A DNA stretch of 64,000 nt from Macrothele yani (GCA_039090855.1 CM077022.1:76284971-76348970), one strand, 5' to 3'. Counted from the stretch's first letter, positions 35,116 to 47,182 are shown. The notes: generated from the sequence alone by a model not told the origin. Numbers and translations: made by a program.

Positions 35116-35929
35116 CTTATCAACTGACACCTGTCAAAATGTTAGGGGGCCTATTCTAGCGCTATCAGCACCCATGTGTTATGTATATACAGTATTTACT
35201 TGTGTACATATTCTTATGCTGTAATAAAGCACACTTAACTCCAAGAGCTAGTCTATGTTTTATTTGGACGACCCTTATACATTAGTGTCAATGACTGTTT
35301 TTTACCCTTTATTGGTGTTTATTTTCCGTGTGTTCTTGGTAATGTCAGCATTGTGATGTGTGATGATTTTTCTCACCTCAATAATCGAATGATATGTTGT
35401 GTTGTCTTTTTTGCAGTGCCGTCTTAACACTTTTGGAGGCCCTAGGGTGTCACATTTTTTTGGGCCCCTGATCTTATTTATAAATATACATATATACAAC
35501 ATATGGTATTATTACAATGTGGTTTTTTATTCACACATGGTATTACTACAATATGGTATTATGTATATACAACAAATGAGAATTCTTATGTATATTCAAC
35601 ACCATCAACCATGTTATCTCAGAGAAGAAGCATTCAATGTCTAGTAACTTTTTAAATACCACTTGAATGAAAAATGGTGCATGACGAAATTGTAGAACTC
35701 CATTAAGTGTACCAAATGCACGCACATTTAGTTGCTTAGTAAATTACAAGAAAATTGGTGCTGAAAGATATGTTTCTTCCATATTCTACAAATTATTCTG
35801 CGAAAATTAAAAAAAGCAGAAGAAATAAATCAACCAGCGCCGTTTCCGCACAATATAACATATCAGATAAAAATGCCAATATGCAGCCTCCATCATTGTT
35901 ATTTATTTAAACAGCGAAGGTTGAATATA
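35116..35929. other. Intronic AT-rich DNA
   Basis: Contains short imperfect repeats of ATGGTATTA.TACAATATGG at 35503-35560. A segment at 35414-35460 (GTGCCGTCTTAACACTTTTG) may be the end of a small DNA transposon, but I cannot find a partner. Confidence 0.45.
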
Positions 35930-37443
35930 CACTGGCGTGCAAAAATTAAGGACGAGACGGTTTTTCGAATGTAATGTCGTGCAGAAGTGCTCCACATCGA
36001 CTCAAATCATACCATAAGATCCCCAAGATGTAAGAATATAAGACAAGTGAGCAAAACCGTCCAAACAAGGAATCCAAAGGATACAAAGGCACTTTATTGA
36101 AAAGGTAGCTTCGAGCACAACTGGACATACGACAGAAACGTCCATGTGACAGGCGGCTGCCAAGAAAAATCCAGTCTTTAGTAAGGGATATGATCACCCC
36201 TGACTGCGTTGCAGGATTTAAAACGTCTGTCCATGCTGAGGACAAGGGCATCGCGGTCCATTCCTCTATTAGTGCCAATCGCAGCTGCGGAATCGTTGCT
36301 GGTGACGTGCTGCCAAACGTCTCCCGAGAAGGTCCCACACGTGTTCGATTAGATTTAGGTCCGGGGACCTTGCGGGCCAATCCATGCGTTGAAGATCTTC
36401 AATATCTTCATTCTCCAACAGCTCTGCGACAGTCACTGTACGATGAGGTGTAGCGTTGTCGTCCATGAAGAGGAACTCAGGACCCACAGCACCCCTAAAC
36501 AGATTCACGTGAGGCAGGAGAACCTCGGTACAATAGCGGACACCAGTGACTGAACCTCCTTGGAAGATGTGGAGGTCAGTACGGCTACCAAGCATGATAC
36601 TGCCCCAAACGAGAACTCTGCCACCTCCAAACCGGTCCATTTCGGTGACGTTGGAGGTGTGATTGCCTGCTGTCTCCAGATGTGTATAGGTCCAGAATCG
36701 CTCGTCTGACTAAATCGGCTCTCATCTGTAAAGAGAACTCGACCCCATTGCGGATGTGTCCAGTTCTTGTGTTCCTGGCACCACAGAAACTGCAGTCTCC
36801 AATGAGCAGGTGCTAATGGCACACACCGTACTGGTCATCGTGCAAATAGACCACCTTTGTGCAGCCTCCTGGCCACGGTAAAATGCGATAACGGACGTCC
36901 AGTTGTCTGTTGCATGTGCCTTGCGATTTCTCCCGCTGTCTGTCTCTTCTCGCCTGTAGGACAATATACCGGTCATCCGCCGCCGTGGTTGCTCGTGGAC
37001 GACCTCTGCTAAACTCTCAGACATCTGTTCCTGTCGTTTGAAATGCTCTCCAAGCTCGTGAAACGATGCTGTGAGCGATCCCGAACTCCTCTGCCACACT
37101 AGTCACACTTCAACCTTCTTCCAACTTCCCAATGACGGGACCTCGGGTAAAGTCATCCAGATGTCGTCTACTGGGTTGCCTGTTGGCCATATCACACGGT
37201 GGCAGCAACTAGACTTCATTCAAACCGATATACACCGTGCAATAGCTTTCACCGAATTTTTGAGCATATACCGCTCGTGTACTTTATACCCTTTCGACAC
37301 CCCCCCCACCCATGTGATGCTACATATATACGCATGCCCTACCGTACCAGACCCTAGTCTATCTCCTGAGTGGTCTTTCAGTCCATTCTGCCTGCCCGTT
37401 ATGCTAATTTCTCCTCTTCGTCTTTAATTTTTGCACACCAATG
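35930..37443 (-). mobile_element. Complete Tc1-like element, family A copy 2
   Basis: The left end is CACTGGCGTGCAAAAATTAA. The right end, reverse-complemented, is CATTGGTGTGCAAAAATTAA. TA flanks both (35928-35929 and 37444-37445). It is colinear with the inverted copy at 20102-21649. Length is 1,514 bp. Confidence 0.93.
36178..37190 (-). pseudogene. Tc1 transposase pseudogene, family A copy 2
   Basis: Starts MANRQPSRRHLDDFTRGPVI at 37190 and ends HIPY-like at 36178. The first helix-turn-helix and the catalytic blocks LFTDESRFSQ, FMDDNATPHRT and ARSPDLNLIEHVWD are readable. They lie in three frames with breaks near 36880, 36700 and 36300. An extra EDL repeat-like insertion (NEDIEDLQRM) lies before the last block. 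The Pro of NPIE is Leu. It lacks the GTCT insertion of copy 1, so the two copies decayed separately. Confidence 0.87.
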
Positions 37444-37445
37444 TA

Positions 37446-38165
37446 TATAAGTAGACCACGTGGGCAAACCTCAGTGATATACATATGTACACTTCTTTGT
37501 ATGGATAGACAACACATGCGACTGTTTGAAAGGAAAAAGTGATTTGAAAAAAATTGCGATTTGTGCGTGGCCTTCATGATCCTCAAAGCCTCGCCCACAC
37601 TCGTGATCGGGAGAGAGGTCAGCTTTTTTTGTTTCTTATTTGGTCACAAAAGATCTACCTTAACACCTAATTTCCTCCTGCCTCGTCGGGAAATCAAAGC
37701 TAAGAGCAAGGTTGGGGGGGGCAAAAAAAGGCGGAAGGACTTCCAACTTTTTGCATTGGTGTTCCTTTTTTTTAAATAAAAAAAAAATAACCTTCTGGTG
37801 AGTGATGAAAGTTTGATTTTTGTAAACCCATAGGACTCTTGGGGCGTTGGGGGCCCCAGTTCAGGTGGGACACTGGGCCTGTTGGCCCACCCTTAAGACA
37901 GCCATGCTTTCTTGTGTGTGTGTGTGTGTTTTTTTTACATGTTTTAAAAGCTGTGCTAAAAGACTTGAATTTGTGCATTCTGTTTTCTTGTAATAAATTA
38001 TTCTATCAATTAGCATTTTATGAATTCAAAAGTAAAGTCAGACTCAGGCCTTGCTGTAGAAGAGTAATTAATTAAGATGATGATGTTGGTAGACTGCAGA
38101 ATGATATTGCAACTAAATGTGTGCATGACACCTCCTCCCAGAGTTCTACATTTTGTTGTTGCATT
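37446..38165. other. Intronic DNA
   Basis: No coding region supported. A (TG)n run lies at 37913-37930 next to a T tract. A GC-richer patch at 37840-37900 shows no known motif. Confidence 0.5.
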
Positions 38166-38167
38166 TA

Positions 38168-39379
38168 CACTGATGAGCCATTACAATTATGACCACCCCC
38201 CAGCCTAGAGAAATGAGCGTTCATGAAGACTGAATGATGGTGCTGGTGAAGTTCACAGAGCAATATATATACAACCCAAGGACAGGCTTTTGGCTAGTAG
38301 TGTTTGGAGTCAGAATGGGAAAAGCTGACTTTATTGGAGTTTGATAAAGTGATGGCATGGCACCTCGGGACTACGATCTCAGAAACGGCGCAGCATGTGG
38401 GTTGTTCACGTGCCACTATAGTAAGTATGTATCAAAAGTGGTGCACAGATGGCCAAATGATGAAGCGTCGTTCAGCCATGTGTCGTCCGCAGCTCATTGA
38501 TGTCAGAGGAGAGCGGAGAGGAGACTTGCGCATTGTTAACAGCAATGGCAGGGCCACAGTGGGACAAATCCCCCACAGCTACAACGGTGGTGCTCAGGGC
38601 AATGTGTCACGGCACACAGTTCATCGCAGCCTTCTGCGCATGGGCCTGCATAGCCGAAGACCCAGCCAGGTCCCCATGTTCATTGCATGTCATCGCCAAC
38701 AATGCACAAATTGGGCCCAAGATCATTGAGATTGGACCATGGATGATTGGAAGAAAGTGACCGGGCCTGACGAATCAAGATTCCTGGTGCATCATGTAGA
38801 TGGCCGACCGCAGATACGACGATTACCAACGTAGGCTATGGCACTTGGATGCACTGTTGGATGGAAACAGGCTGGCAGCGACGGTGTTATACTGTGGGCA
38901 ATGTTTTCTTGGGACACTTTAGGCCCCATTATCCCAATAGCACAATCTCTGACAGCTGTCAGGTATCTGAACATCATTGCGGACCAATTTCACCCATTCA
39001 TGGCAACTGTGTTCCCTGCTGGGGATGACCCTTAACAACAGGATAATGCTCCATGCCACACTGCCAGAATCGTCAAGGAGTGGTTTGAGGAACATGCTGA
39101 TGACTTTCTGTTAATGCCCTGGCCTCCAAATTCACCTGACATGAACCCAATCGAACATTTTTGGTTCGACTTGGAAAAGCGGGTTTGCACTAAATCGCCA
39201 CCACCCCGAAATGTGTGGGAACTGGAGGACCTGCTGTTGACATTATGGTACCAGATACTCCAGGATACCTATCGGCACCTCATCGAATTGATGCCTTGCT
39301 GAGTCGCCACAGTTTTGTGGGCTAAAGGGGGTCCTACAGCTTGTTAGGTAGGTGGTCATAATGTAATGGCTCATAGGTG
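38168..39379 (+). mobile_element. Complete Tc1-like element, family D copy 2
   Basis: The left end is CACTGATGAGCCATTACAAT. The right end, reverse-complemented, is CACCTATGAGCCATTACATT. TA flanks both (38166-38167 and 39380-39381). Length is 1,212 bp. It is the better-kept partner of the element at 1838-2949. Confidence 0.92.
38315..39347 (+). pseudogene. Tc1 transposase pseudogene, family D copy 2
   Basis: From the ATG at 38315 (MGKADFIGV, frame broken at once near 38330) the reading continues as FDKVMAWHLGTTISETAQHV, GCSRATIVSMYQKWCTDGQM and HTVHRSLLRMGLHSRRP. The core follows in other frames: TGPDESRFLVHH (first Asp kept; Trp-Ser lost), DGVILWAMFSWDTLGPII, NNRIMLHATLP-type decay at the second Asp, and WPPNSPDMNPIEHFWFDLEK with the final Glu kept. 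It ends near TAG 39345. Several frameshifts make it inactive. Confidence 0.84.
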
Positions 39380-39381
39380 TA

Positions 39382-40258
39382 TATCTTCCTACATTTCCAA
39401 TCTTTCTTAACAGCACATGCTATGCAATTTTTCAGAAGAAACATTTTGACAGACCTAGGTGTTCACATGCATTTGAGCACATTCCAGTAGCTCCTGCTTG
39501 TTTGTTTCCCTATGTTTACACAAATGAACTATGAGTCATACAGTGGTGAAGGTGAAATGATTGCTGTAACATTGTTGTCATTCTTGATTAAGGTAACATC
39601 TTTCCTAATTCCTCCTTAATTACAGTTTGCAAAACTATTAATGAATTAAAAGCATCTCAACTTTATATTACTATACTATCTTCAATATCAATGTTCTCAT
39701 GCCTTTCCTGCCTTAATAATCTTCATAATATCAGCATATTTCAACATTGACACATTTAGGCCCAAGAAAAATTATCTTGTGTGTATTGTAATTTTGTATT
39801 GGTATTTTGAACATTAAAAGTTTAAAAGAAAAGTTGTGCCAGTTATTTTTTTTAATGTTTTTGACTAACCTGTTTCTTCTGGAGGTCATTGGTTAACAAT
39901 CTTTAGATTAGTTGTCTCACTACTTTTGAATATCGTATTCACAGATCAATTTCTTCTTATTAAAACTAGTTTAAAATATCAAAAACAGCAGGTTTATAAT
40001 GCCAGAAATGGATAGAAATTTTGGGCATTAATATGGTTTAGCTTTGAGGTTTTCAGTAAACACAGTATTCTAATTTCTGTTTTTGCTTAGTTTTCTGTCC
40101 AAAAAGGTAATTGACTGTTTTTCAAACTCTATAGTGAAATTTAGTTTTTTAGGTACTGAACTCTATTTTTTTTTAACTATGCTACTCCAAATTATTAGAA
40201 TATTGTCTACGTACCTTAAGTATGCTGTTGGTTTGTTTTCAGCTGTGTTCTACGCTAG

Positions 40259-40300
<42 letters not shown>

Positions 40301-40750
40301 TTCTTGCGCTGTTGATTCTGCAAAGATGCTTGTAAAGGGGACAAACCCATTGGTTCTCCCATTTCTTTCTGATAAGCATTCTTTTGATTGAAAGTAGTTA
40401 TTTTGGTTCATTTATCAAATAGCCCCTACTGATTTAGTTCACCCAAGATGACATTAGATGTTGCTACATCTACTCACTCATATCATATGATGGTATAGCC
40501 TAAAACAAGGCTTCTTAATTTTCTTTCTTGAAATGACTTAAAAGGACATTTTATATGTAGGAGGAACAGCAAGCCTATTCTTCTGAAGAGAAAGGTCATT
40601 CATGTCGTACAAATGCAACTTAACCTCTCCTGTAGCTACCAAGAAATAAGGAATCACTAATATCGTAGCCCCATCAATATAAGTAACAGCGATATATCCC
40701 ATGTGATTCTATCATAAAGTTCACATACCATTACATGGCTGCAAGGTTCA
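39382..40750. other. Intronic DNA with a microsatellite
   Basis: Nothing recognised apart from the (GT)n tract listed separately. Confidence 0.55.
40262..40299. repeat. (GT)n microsatellite, about 19 repeats
   Basis: Uninterrupted GT dinucleotides. Confidence 0.95.
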
Positions 40751-41320
40751 TCATAAAGACGCTTTGACGTCTGTAAGTTTTCTGTTTTACACGTTATAAA
40801 GTGGGTACAGTCTGCGGTGGTGCATTAAATTATTCAATTAAGATACAATTCAGTTAAAAGTCCTAAAAATGTTACGGAAGTGTGTGTTCAGTCCCACATC
40901 TGTAGTTTATTGAGAGCCTTTTGGTCAAAAGTTGTATCCTGTTTCTATATGGTCAGTTGTTAGGGTTAACTCGAGAGCCTTTTTTGGTCAAAAGTTGTAT
41001 GCTACTTCTATGATGTCCAGTCGTTAGGGTTAACTCTGTTCTGGCTGTGTTGATTTCATATTGAGTGGGCGAAGGTATGAAGTCAACACAGCAAGAACTG
41101 AGTTAACCCGAACAACTGGACATATAAAAGCAGGATACAACTTTTGACCAAAAGGCTCTCAATAAACTACTGATGTGGGACTGAACATGCACTTCTGTAA
41201 CATTTTTAGGACTTTTAACTGAATTGTATCTTAATTGAATAATTTAATGCACCACCGCAGATTGTACCCACTTTATAACATGTAAAACAGAAAACTTAGA
41301 CGTCAAAGCATCGTTTATGA
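40751..41320. repeat. Large palindrome, about 250-bp arms
   Basis: The left arm starts TCATAAAGACGCTTTGACGT and the right arm ends ACGTCAAAGCATCGTTTATGA, its near reverse complement. Pairing continues through CTGTTTTACACGTTATAAAG, TTTATTGAGAGCC and TTAGGGTTAACTC to a short loop near 41065-41085 (TTGAGTGGGCGAAGG). The left arm has an extra tandem copy of a 63-bp block (GAGAGCCTTTTGGTCAAAAG at 40914 and again at 40973). The right arm has it once. The direct repeat ATAAGTAACAGC lies at 40679-40690 and 41321-41332. It is probably a fold-back type element; no gene is present. Confidence 0.88.
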
Positions 41321-41332
41321 ATAAGTAACAGC

Positions 41333-43329
41333 ACCTGGGCCTTCGAATCTTCCCTTGCTGTCGCAACACCTTTACGTTTTCAAAAAGGAATCGCTGTTTA
41401 AGGGACGCCATGTGCCCTTAATCATACATACTCCAAAATCCAGTTGCATTGAGATTAATGAAGCCATGATATTCATAATTTGTTACCTGGGAACTAACAA
41501 TTCATTTCACACCTACTACAGTGATTGTCATTTTGTGTTCACGTGAAGTGAAATGTTGCTTCATGAATATCAGGATAAGTACTTGGGGGGGGGGCTCCTC
41601 TAACATCACATGATGCGAGTAAATGGTGACATCTAGTGTTGTCTCGATAAGACTGAAACAGTGAAGGCTGTTTAATAAATGAACTGTTATTTCAGGATGT
41701 AATTTAGGATATCACATAAAGTGATTCATAATTTATTTTTGATTATATCTATTGCTTTGGTGCAGTTACATTTTGGAAATAATGATAAAACATCCAAACT
41801 GACCCATAATGCTGTTGCTGCCAGTCTTAAGTTTTTGGAAAACTGCGTATATGTTTAATAAATAATTTTCATATATTTCTCCTGCAATAACATGTCATGA
41901 GTTTCTCTACTGCCATGGCAATTATTAATTCTGTAAATGTTGTTTAGTTCTCTAAGTGCTTTGAATTACAAAAGTTTAATTTGATTTCTCCAAAAGTCAC
42001 AAATTTTTGGAGGTGGATGCCTGAAACTAAAGGGATGTGCGCCATACATTATTGTAGAAAGACCTATAAATAAATTTAAAAATTTGATTTATGTAATGCT
42101 TGTTCACCCCCAGCCCCACTTTTGATTTTTTTTTTTCTTAGATAAGCCAGTGAATATCTCTGTGCTATATTCAGGTGGGAAAGTGTCATATATGCACGGT
42201 AGTTGCAGTTAGTACAAAATGAGGAGTTAAGTATCAGGTGATTGAACAACAATGTAGCTCATTTACCATTTACTTTCATTATTTGACTAGCAGTTCGTGA
42301 CAGGAAATCACAAAAATAAAGCAAATAAGACTGGTGTATTAAGTGTTGCAACTATTCATCCACTATGTTCAGTGGATCATGCTCATATTTAGTTGCAGTC
42401 CAGTGAAGGCTTTCTGTGGTGACATTTGAAATGCATAGCTCAGTATTTTATTTCAATTCTTTAATATGTGCAGGCTGTTTTTTCAGTATGGGCTGTCTTC
42501 ATGAGCTGTCAAAATTCAAAGTAGAGTGATGACAAATCTGGTGATTGAGGGAGGTTACATCTCAAGAAATAACGAAATAATTCTATCACTGAAGAACTCA
42601 CTTCTGGATTGGATGTTGTTGACTTCTTTGAGATCAGAGATTCAGACAATGTGTCCCTATACTCATTCTAGAAGATTAAGTATAAAAACAGAATACTAGG
42701 TAGGGTTTCACATTGAATATTTTTTGTGCTGGTGGGGAAGAGAAAGAAAAAAAAAATCCTTGTCTCCCTTTTTTACTTCTTACAATTGACAGACTGGTGT
42801 GATCTGGTTATAACATTTGCTTTTCTTACTACTTTTTCATCACAGATTAGTAAAACTCTAATGGACATTCACACACAGTAAGCCAAATAAAAAAAGCAAT
42901 CATAAAAAAACAATTTCTCTTTTGAATCCAAGTCCTGCATCCTCTACACCTAAATTTCAGAGACAAATTGTGACATGTGTATGTATAGTTACAGTAATGT
43001 ATGTGTTTATGAACCTGTTAAATCAAAACCACCAATAAATGCTTTTGTGGCTTTTCAAAACCACCCAGTATTTCTATGCTAATAAATTATGTCTCTTCTG
43101 ATAACTTTTAAAATGTAGAAATGTTAAGCATGTTGCAAAACTTTTGTTAAGAATGAATAGAATGTGTAGTGTTTTGAAGTAATGGAAGCTGAAAAGGATC
43201 TGTCTTCATTAAGCTTCAGTCATAAAATTTTTTGTAGTGCTTGTGTACAGCTTGTGTATACCCAAATGGTTGAATAATTTTTTTAAACTTTTTTCAAAAT
43301 ATTAATTTTCTTGCTTTATTATTTTGCAG
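41333..43329. other. Intronic DNA; possible mariner scrap
   Basis: Mostly nothing recognisable. On the minus strand near 42560-42500 the reading NLPQSPDLSSLYFEF resembles the third catalytic block of mariner transposases (SPDL..SDF). It is too short for a firm call. Confidence 0.4.
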
Positions 43330-43422
43330 TGTCACTCTGGCATACTTGGTGGTGGCCATTATGTGTCCTATGCCTGCAATCCAAATAATAAATGGTATTG
43401 CTACAATGATAGCAGTTGTAAG
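43330..43422 (+). CDS. USP32: USP32-type protease exon carrying the catalytic His box
   Basis: The acceptor is TTTTGCAG|TGT and the donor AAG|GTAATG. The exon is 31 codons, phase 0 at both ends, so it joins directly to the exon ending at 22484. It reads CHSGILGGGHYVSYACN then NKWYCYNDSSCK. The GGHYVSYA segment is the His box with the catalytic His. WYCYNDSSC carries the Asp/Asn that completes the catalytic triad. The sequence is very close to known USP32 proteins, so this exon is under strong constraint. Confidence 0.93.
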
Positions 43423-43524
43423 GTAATGTTATTTTTTCTTGGTTTCTTGTGTGCTTTCTGTAAACAAATGCCAAAAAATGTGATGTCTGTTGTTGTTTTT
43501 TTTTAATATATGTTACATCTGTTT

Positions 43525-44741
43525 CATACCTGCCAACATTGGCAAGAGCCTTGCCAGTAGTAACTAGTATTATTGCACAGCACACATACTCTTTTTTACA
43601 AAACGATCCATCTCTTTGTGAAAAAGAAATACGTGCCACAAAAAAATGTTGCAACAAACACTGACACTGTGAAACAAACTTAACACGTGTGAAACACAAA
43701 ACATTGTGATATTTAAGATAAAAACTTCCACCAGTAGAAATCGGTCACATGCATTCAGAATTCCACAACACTTGACAGGTGGGAAATCCAAAATTTGTAA
43801 AAAATGCATCAATTATTACAAATTTTTTCATCTTCATCAATTCCATTTTCGAGAATTTCCCCCTCCTTTATCAAGCTTAAATAAAAAAAACTTATGGGAC
43901 AGGGGATATTTGACAATGCAGGAAAGTGGAAACATCGGGGGGGGGGAATGGTGATTAAGGAAGAAAACTTTGCTCCGTCCGACTTCCGGTTTTGAAAATT
44001 TTCCCCTATTTTGAAGCTGAAATAAAAATATTTATACAGTAAAATATTTTTTAACAATAATACTGGACAGAGGCAACATCGCGAGAAAAAGAAATTACCA
44101 TTGCAAAAAAAATCTTAACTCAGTCAACCTTCTGTTTTAGAAAGTTTCGTAAAGATAGAATTCCGTCCTCCGACAAACATCCCCAGTCACCCCCACCCCC
44201 ATTTCAGTTCACTTGTGCATTGATCTCATGAATGATCAGAATAATAATGAAAATGGCAGAATTCCTCAAATCCACGGAAGAATCTGATGCCTGAAGATTA
44301 TTTTTGCAGTGTCCAACTTCTGTTTTTGCAAATTGTTGCCTAGTTTCAAGCTGAAATACAAACATTTATGCAATAAAATGGTATTTAACAAGAATACTGG
44401 GCACAAAGGCAACATCGGGAGAGAGAAAATTACGATTAAAGGAAAATTTTTACTCTGTTTAACTACCATTTTTGAAAGTTTTGAAACATTCAAAAATGGG
44501 AAACGACAGTCTGTCCCCAAATTCTCTTCAGTTTTGCATCTATCTTGAGAATGATCTAAATGATGACAAAAAAAAAAAGTGGAATTCTGTGGATCCACTT
44601 AAGAATCTCATGTATATCATTAAATAATAGCAAAATAAAAAAAATATAAAAATTCGTAGAATCTAGTTTCGACAATGGTTCCGTAGTCAGACAACAAAAT
44701 CAGTAAAAACTACGGTCGTTCCGTAGTAATTGGCAGGTATG
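43525..44741 (-). mobile_element. DNA element with CATACCTGCCAAC ends and internal repeats
   Basis: The left end is CATACCTGCCAACATTGGCA. The right end, reverse-complemented, is CATACCTGCCAATTACTACG. CTGTTT sits next to both ends (43519-43524 and 44742-44747). The interior contains two to three units of about 335 bp with TTTGAAGCTGAAATA, GGCAACATCG.GAGA and CTTCTGTTTT-type blocks. These match, inverted, the arrays at 52.3-52.9 and 54.3-54.9 kb. No transposase is encoded. Open frames inside are by-products of the repeats. It sits 102 bp after the His-box exon. Confidence 0.8.
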
Positions 44742-44927
44742 CTGTTTTTTAAAATATGTGTTATGTCTGTTTGCTGAGATATGGGTCAGAAACAGCCTTC
44801 ATTGAATGCTACAGTCAATTGCTGCACAGGAAATCCTATTTCTCAGTACAAGCCTTCTCAGGCGACAGCGATTCCATTCCTGAAATATTGTTGTCACGCC
44901 ACAGTTGTGCCTTGTAGATAAGCAAGC

Positions 44928-44928
<1 letters not shown>

Positions 44929-44952
<24 letters not shown>
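44929..44952. repeat. (TG)n microsatellite
   Basis: Uninterrupted TG dinucleotides. The rest of 44742-45209 shows nothing recognisable. Confidence 0.93.
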
Positions 44953-44958
<6 letters not shown>

Positions 44959-45209
44959 TCCACTGATTAAAGACCTGGGATATCTCGCCTTTTGAGAAAC
45001 CAGTTATCTATGCTGTTCCAAAAACAGTTGCTCCAGCAAGACGGGCACCTACATTAAGCACTTTATCAAACTCCAAAAGATCCTTTGTTGTTTTCGGTAT
45101 GATCAATACAACTGGTGATTATTGATGAGCAGCAGTTTTTAATAGCTGCCTCGATGTACATGACCATATATTTTGCATATATGCTGCATAAGTGATGTTT
45201 ACATACATA

Positions 45210-46726
45210 CGCTGGTGTCCAAAACCTAAGGACGGACTACAGTTTAACCTGTGTAAGAAAAACAGTGCATGACCGTAGCCAAATGGGGAAGTAATTGTAT
45301 TTCCAGCATACGAACACATGAAAAGACACAAAAACATTTTTTATAAAGGAAGCACAAATTACATTGTAATCGGTGTTTACGCAAAAGTTAAAAATTTCCC
45401 AAGAACATAGTTGGAAAATGGATGTACAGTGCTTACTGATAACCAGGTGGAGAGACATTTCAGTATGGTACATGCTCACCCTGAACTTCAATGCAGCTCT
45501 CACAACAGTGTGGCATGCTGAGCTCCAAGTGATCCAGGAGTTCCTGAGGCAAATTGGCCCACTCCTCCCTCAGCACGAGTGAGGCCCCGCTTGTTTTCTG
45601 GGGGAGGTTTTGAGCACCGATGCATCTCCCCATTGCACCCAATACATGTTCAATGGGGTTGAGGTTTGGGGAGCGTGCTGGCCAATCGATGCAATGAATA
45701 TCTTCAGTTTCCAGAAGTGTCTGCACTGCGTTCATACGATGAGGTGTTGCGTTGTCACTATGAACAGAAAGTCTTTGCCTACAGCACCACAGAATAACTG
45801 AACATGATGTAGAACTGTGTTGCAATATCATTCACCTGTCATAGTCCCATTTCCCAGTACCTGTAGTTTGGTGCATCCATTAATCATGATGCCACCCCAC
45901 ACCATGACCCTGGCACCACCATATCTGTCCCTCTTGTGCGCATTCTCCACTGGTACGCAGTACCACTTTCACGCCAGACCACCTGATGTCTAGAATTTGA
46001 GGACAGATTGAAACGACTTATCGGCGTATAGCACACTAGCTCATTGATGACTTGTCCAATTTCTGTGGATATGACACCACTGAAAATGTGTGCTGCATTG
46101 AGCTCTGGATAGAGGGATGCAGACGACAGGACTTTGGGCATATAGCCGTATGTGTCGCAGACGTTTGTCGGGATATCCGTGTTCTTGTGCTGGAATGGAA
46201 GTGACTCGCAAGCTGACCAGCCGTCGTGTGGTGCTTTACGTTTTGCTGTTGCAACTAAAAATCTGTCTTCATGCGTTGTAGTAAAGCAAGGGCGACCTCC
46301 TAACATGTGTCCGGAACACATTCCATTGGTTTGAAACACTGCCCAGAGCCTGGATACCACACTATGTGCAATTCTAAACTCCCTGGCAACATACTTACTC
46401 AACTGCCTTCTTCCAGCTTCCCTACAATTCTTCCTCACTTGAAATCATCTAGATGGTGTCTTTGAGACATAACGTAAATTATACGTTAGTATCTTTTATG
46501 CCTTCGTCGTGATTTGCCTTCAAACACATGTCGCATACTGCAACCTTTTCTCTTTTATCCATTTAAGTTATACCATGTGACCCCTGTGTGCACAGTTTGA
46601 CATTTTGCATATGCACCAGCTTTCTACTGAACATCCCCAGTTATGCAAATTGCCACAAGCTGTTGTCTGATTTTGTGGTTGTAACCTTTCTAAATAGTGT
46701 TCTTCCTTAGGTTTTGGACACCAGTG
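45210..46726 (-). mobile_element. Complete Tc1-like element, family C
   Basis: The left end is CGCTGGTGTCCAAAACCTAA. The right end, reverse-complemented, is CACTGGTGTCCAAAACCTAA. TA flanks both (45208-45209 and 46727-46728). Length is 1,517 bp. The family is related to A and B by its transposase but has different ends. Confidence 0.92.
45457..46470 (-). pseudogene. Tc1 transposase pseudogene, family C
   Basis: The ATG at 46470 gives MSQRHHLDDFK and then a TGA. The frame resumes as EAGRRQLSKYVAREFRIAHS, VVSRLWAVFQTNGMCSGHML and GGRPCFTTTHEDRF (helix-turn-helix region). After breaks, the C-terminal part (45831-45460) has SVHSDNATPHRM (second Asp) and ARSPNLNPIEHVLGAMGR (final Glu kept). It ends VQGEHVPY. 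The first catalytic block is scrambled near 46020. Inactive. Confidence 0.86.
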
Positions 46727-46919
46727 TAGTAGATTACTATGATAAATTTCCCTTATGATAAGTATCTTATAATGTACGGTAGTTTCATTACCATACATTA
46801 GAGTAAAAACAATTACATTCCCACATTCCATACACTGCCATTCAGAATGTTTTTGACAATCTGTCCCATGAAATCCTCCTATAGCAAAGTAGAATTCACT
46901 CACTTATTACTTTTTAGAT

Positions 46920-47128
46920 AACAAAGGTGCTGTATTTTCACTGTTTCCCATGTAGCCACCTCTTCAGAAAACTCGAAAATTGCATCACCCTGGAGCAGGA
47001 ATTGAACCTGTATCTCCCTATTTCTGTTCAAGCATGCTACCATTTCCCACTCCAGAGTGATGTGATATTCAAGTTTTCTGAAGAGGTAACTACACGGGAA
47101 ACAGTGAAAATATGGCATCTTTGTGCTG
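46920..47128 (-). repeat. Hairpin element with a tRNA-like core
   Basis: Two inverted arms of about 80 bp (ATTTTCACTGTTTCCCATGT at 46933 against ACACGGGAAACAGTGAAAAT at 47092) flank a short core. Read on the minus strand, the core has an A-box-like TGGTAGCATGCTTGA and the perfect B box GGTTCAATTCC. An 8-bp stem CTCTGGAG/CTCCAGGG closes a cloverleaf-sized segment of about 70 bases. The T-arm CAGG TTCAATT CCTG is well formed; I could not assign the anticodon arm. Arms are about 85% alike. Either a SINE-derived fold-back or a tRNA pseudogene inside a palindrome. Confidence 0.65.
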
Positions 47129-47182
47129 ATAATGACATTTATGACGCTCACTAATTTCACCATCTTGTCTGTTTTCTCTCTT

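Noticed and set aside
43706..44598. Several open frames on both strands in the CATACCTGCCAAC element
   Set aside because: They are by-products of the internal repeats; none resembles a transposase.
46900..47163. Similar short proteins encoded on both strands
   Set aside because: The likeness is caused by the palindrome, not by two genes.
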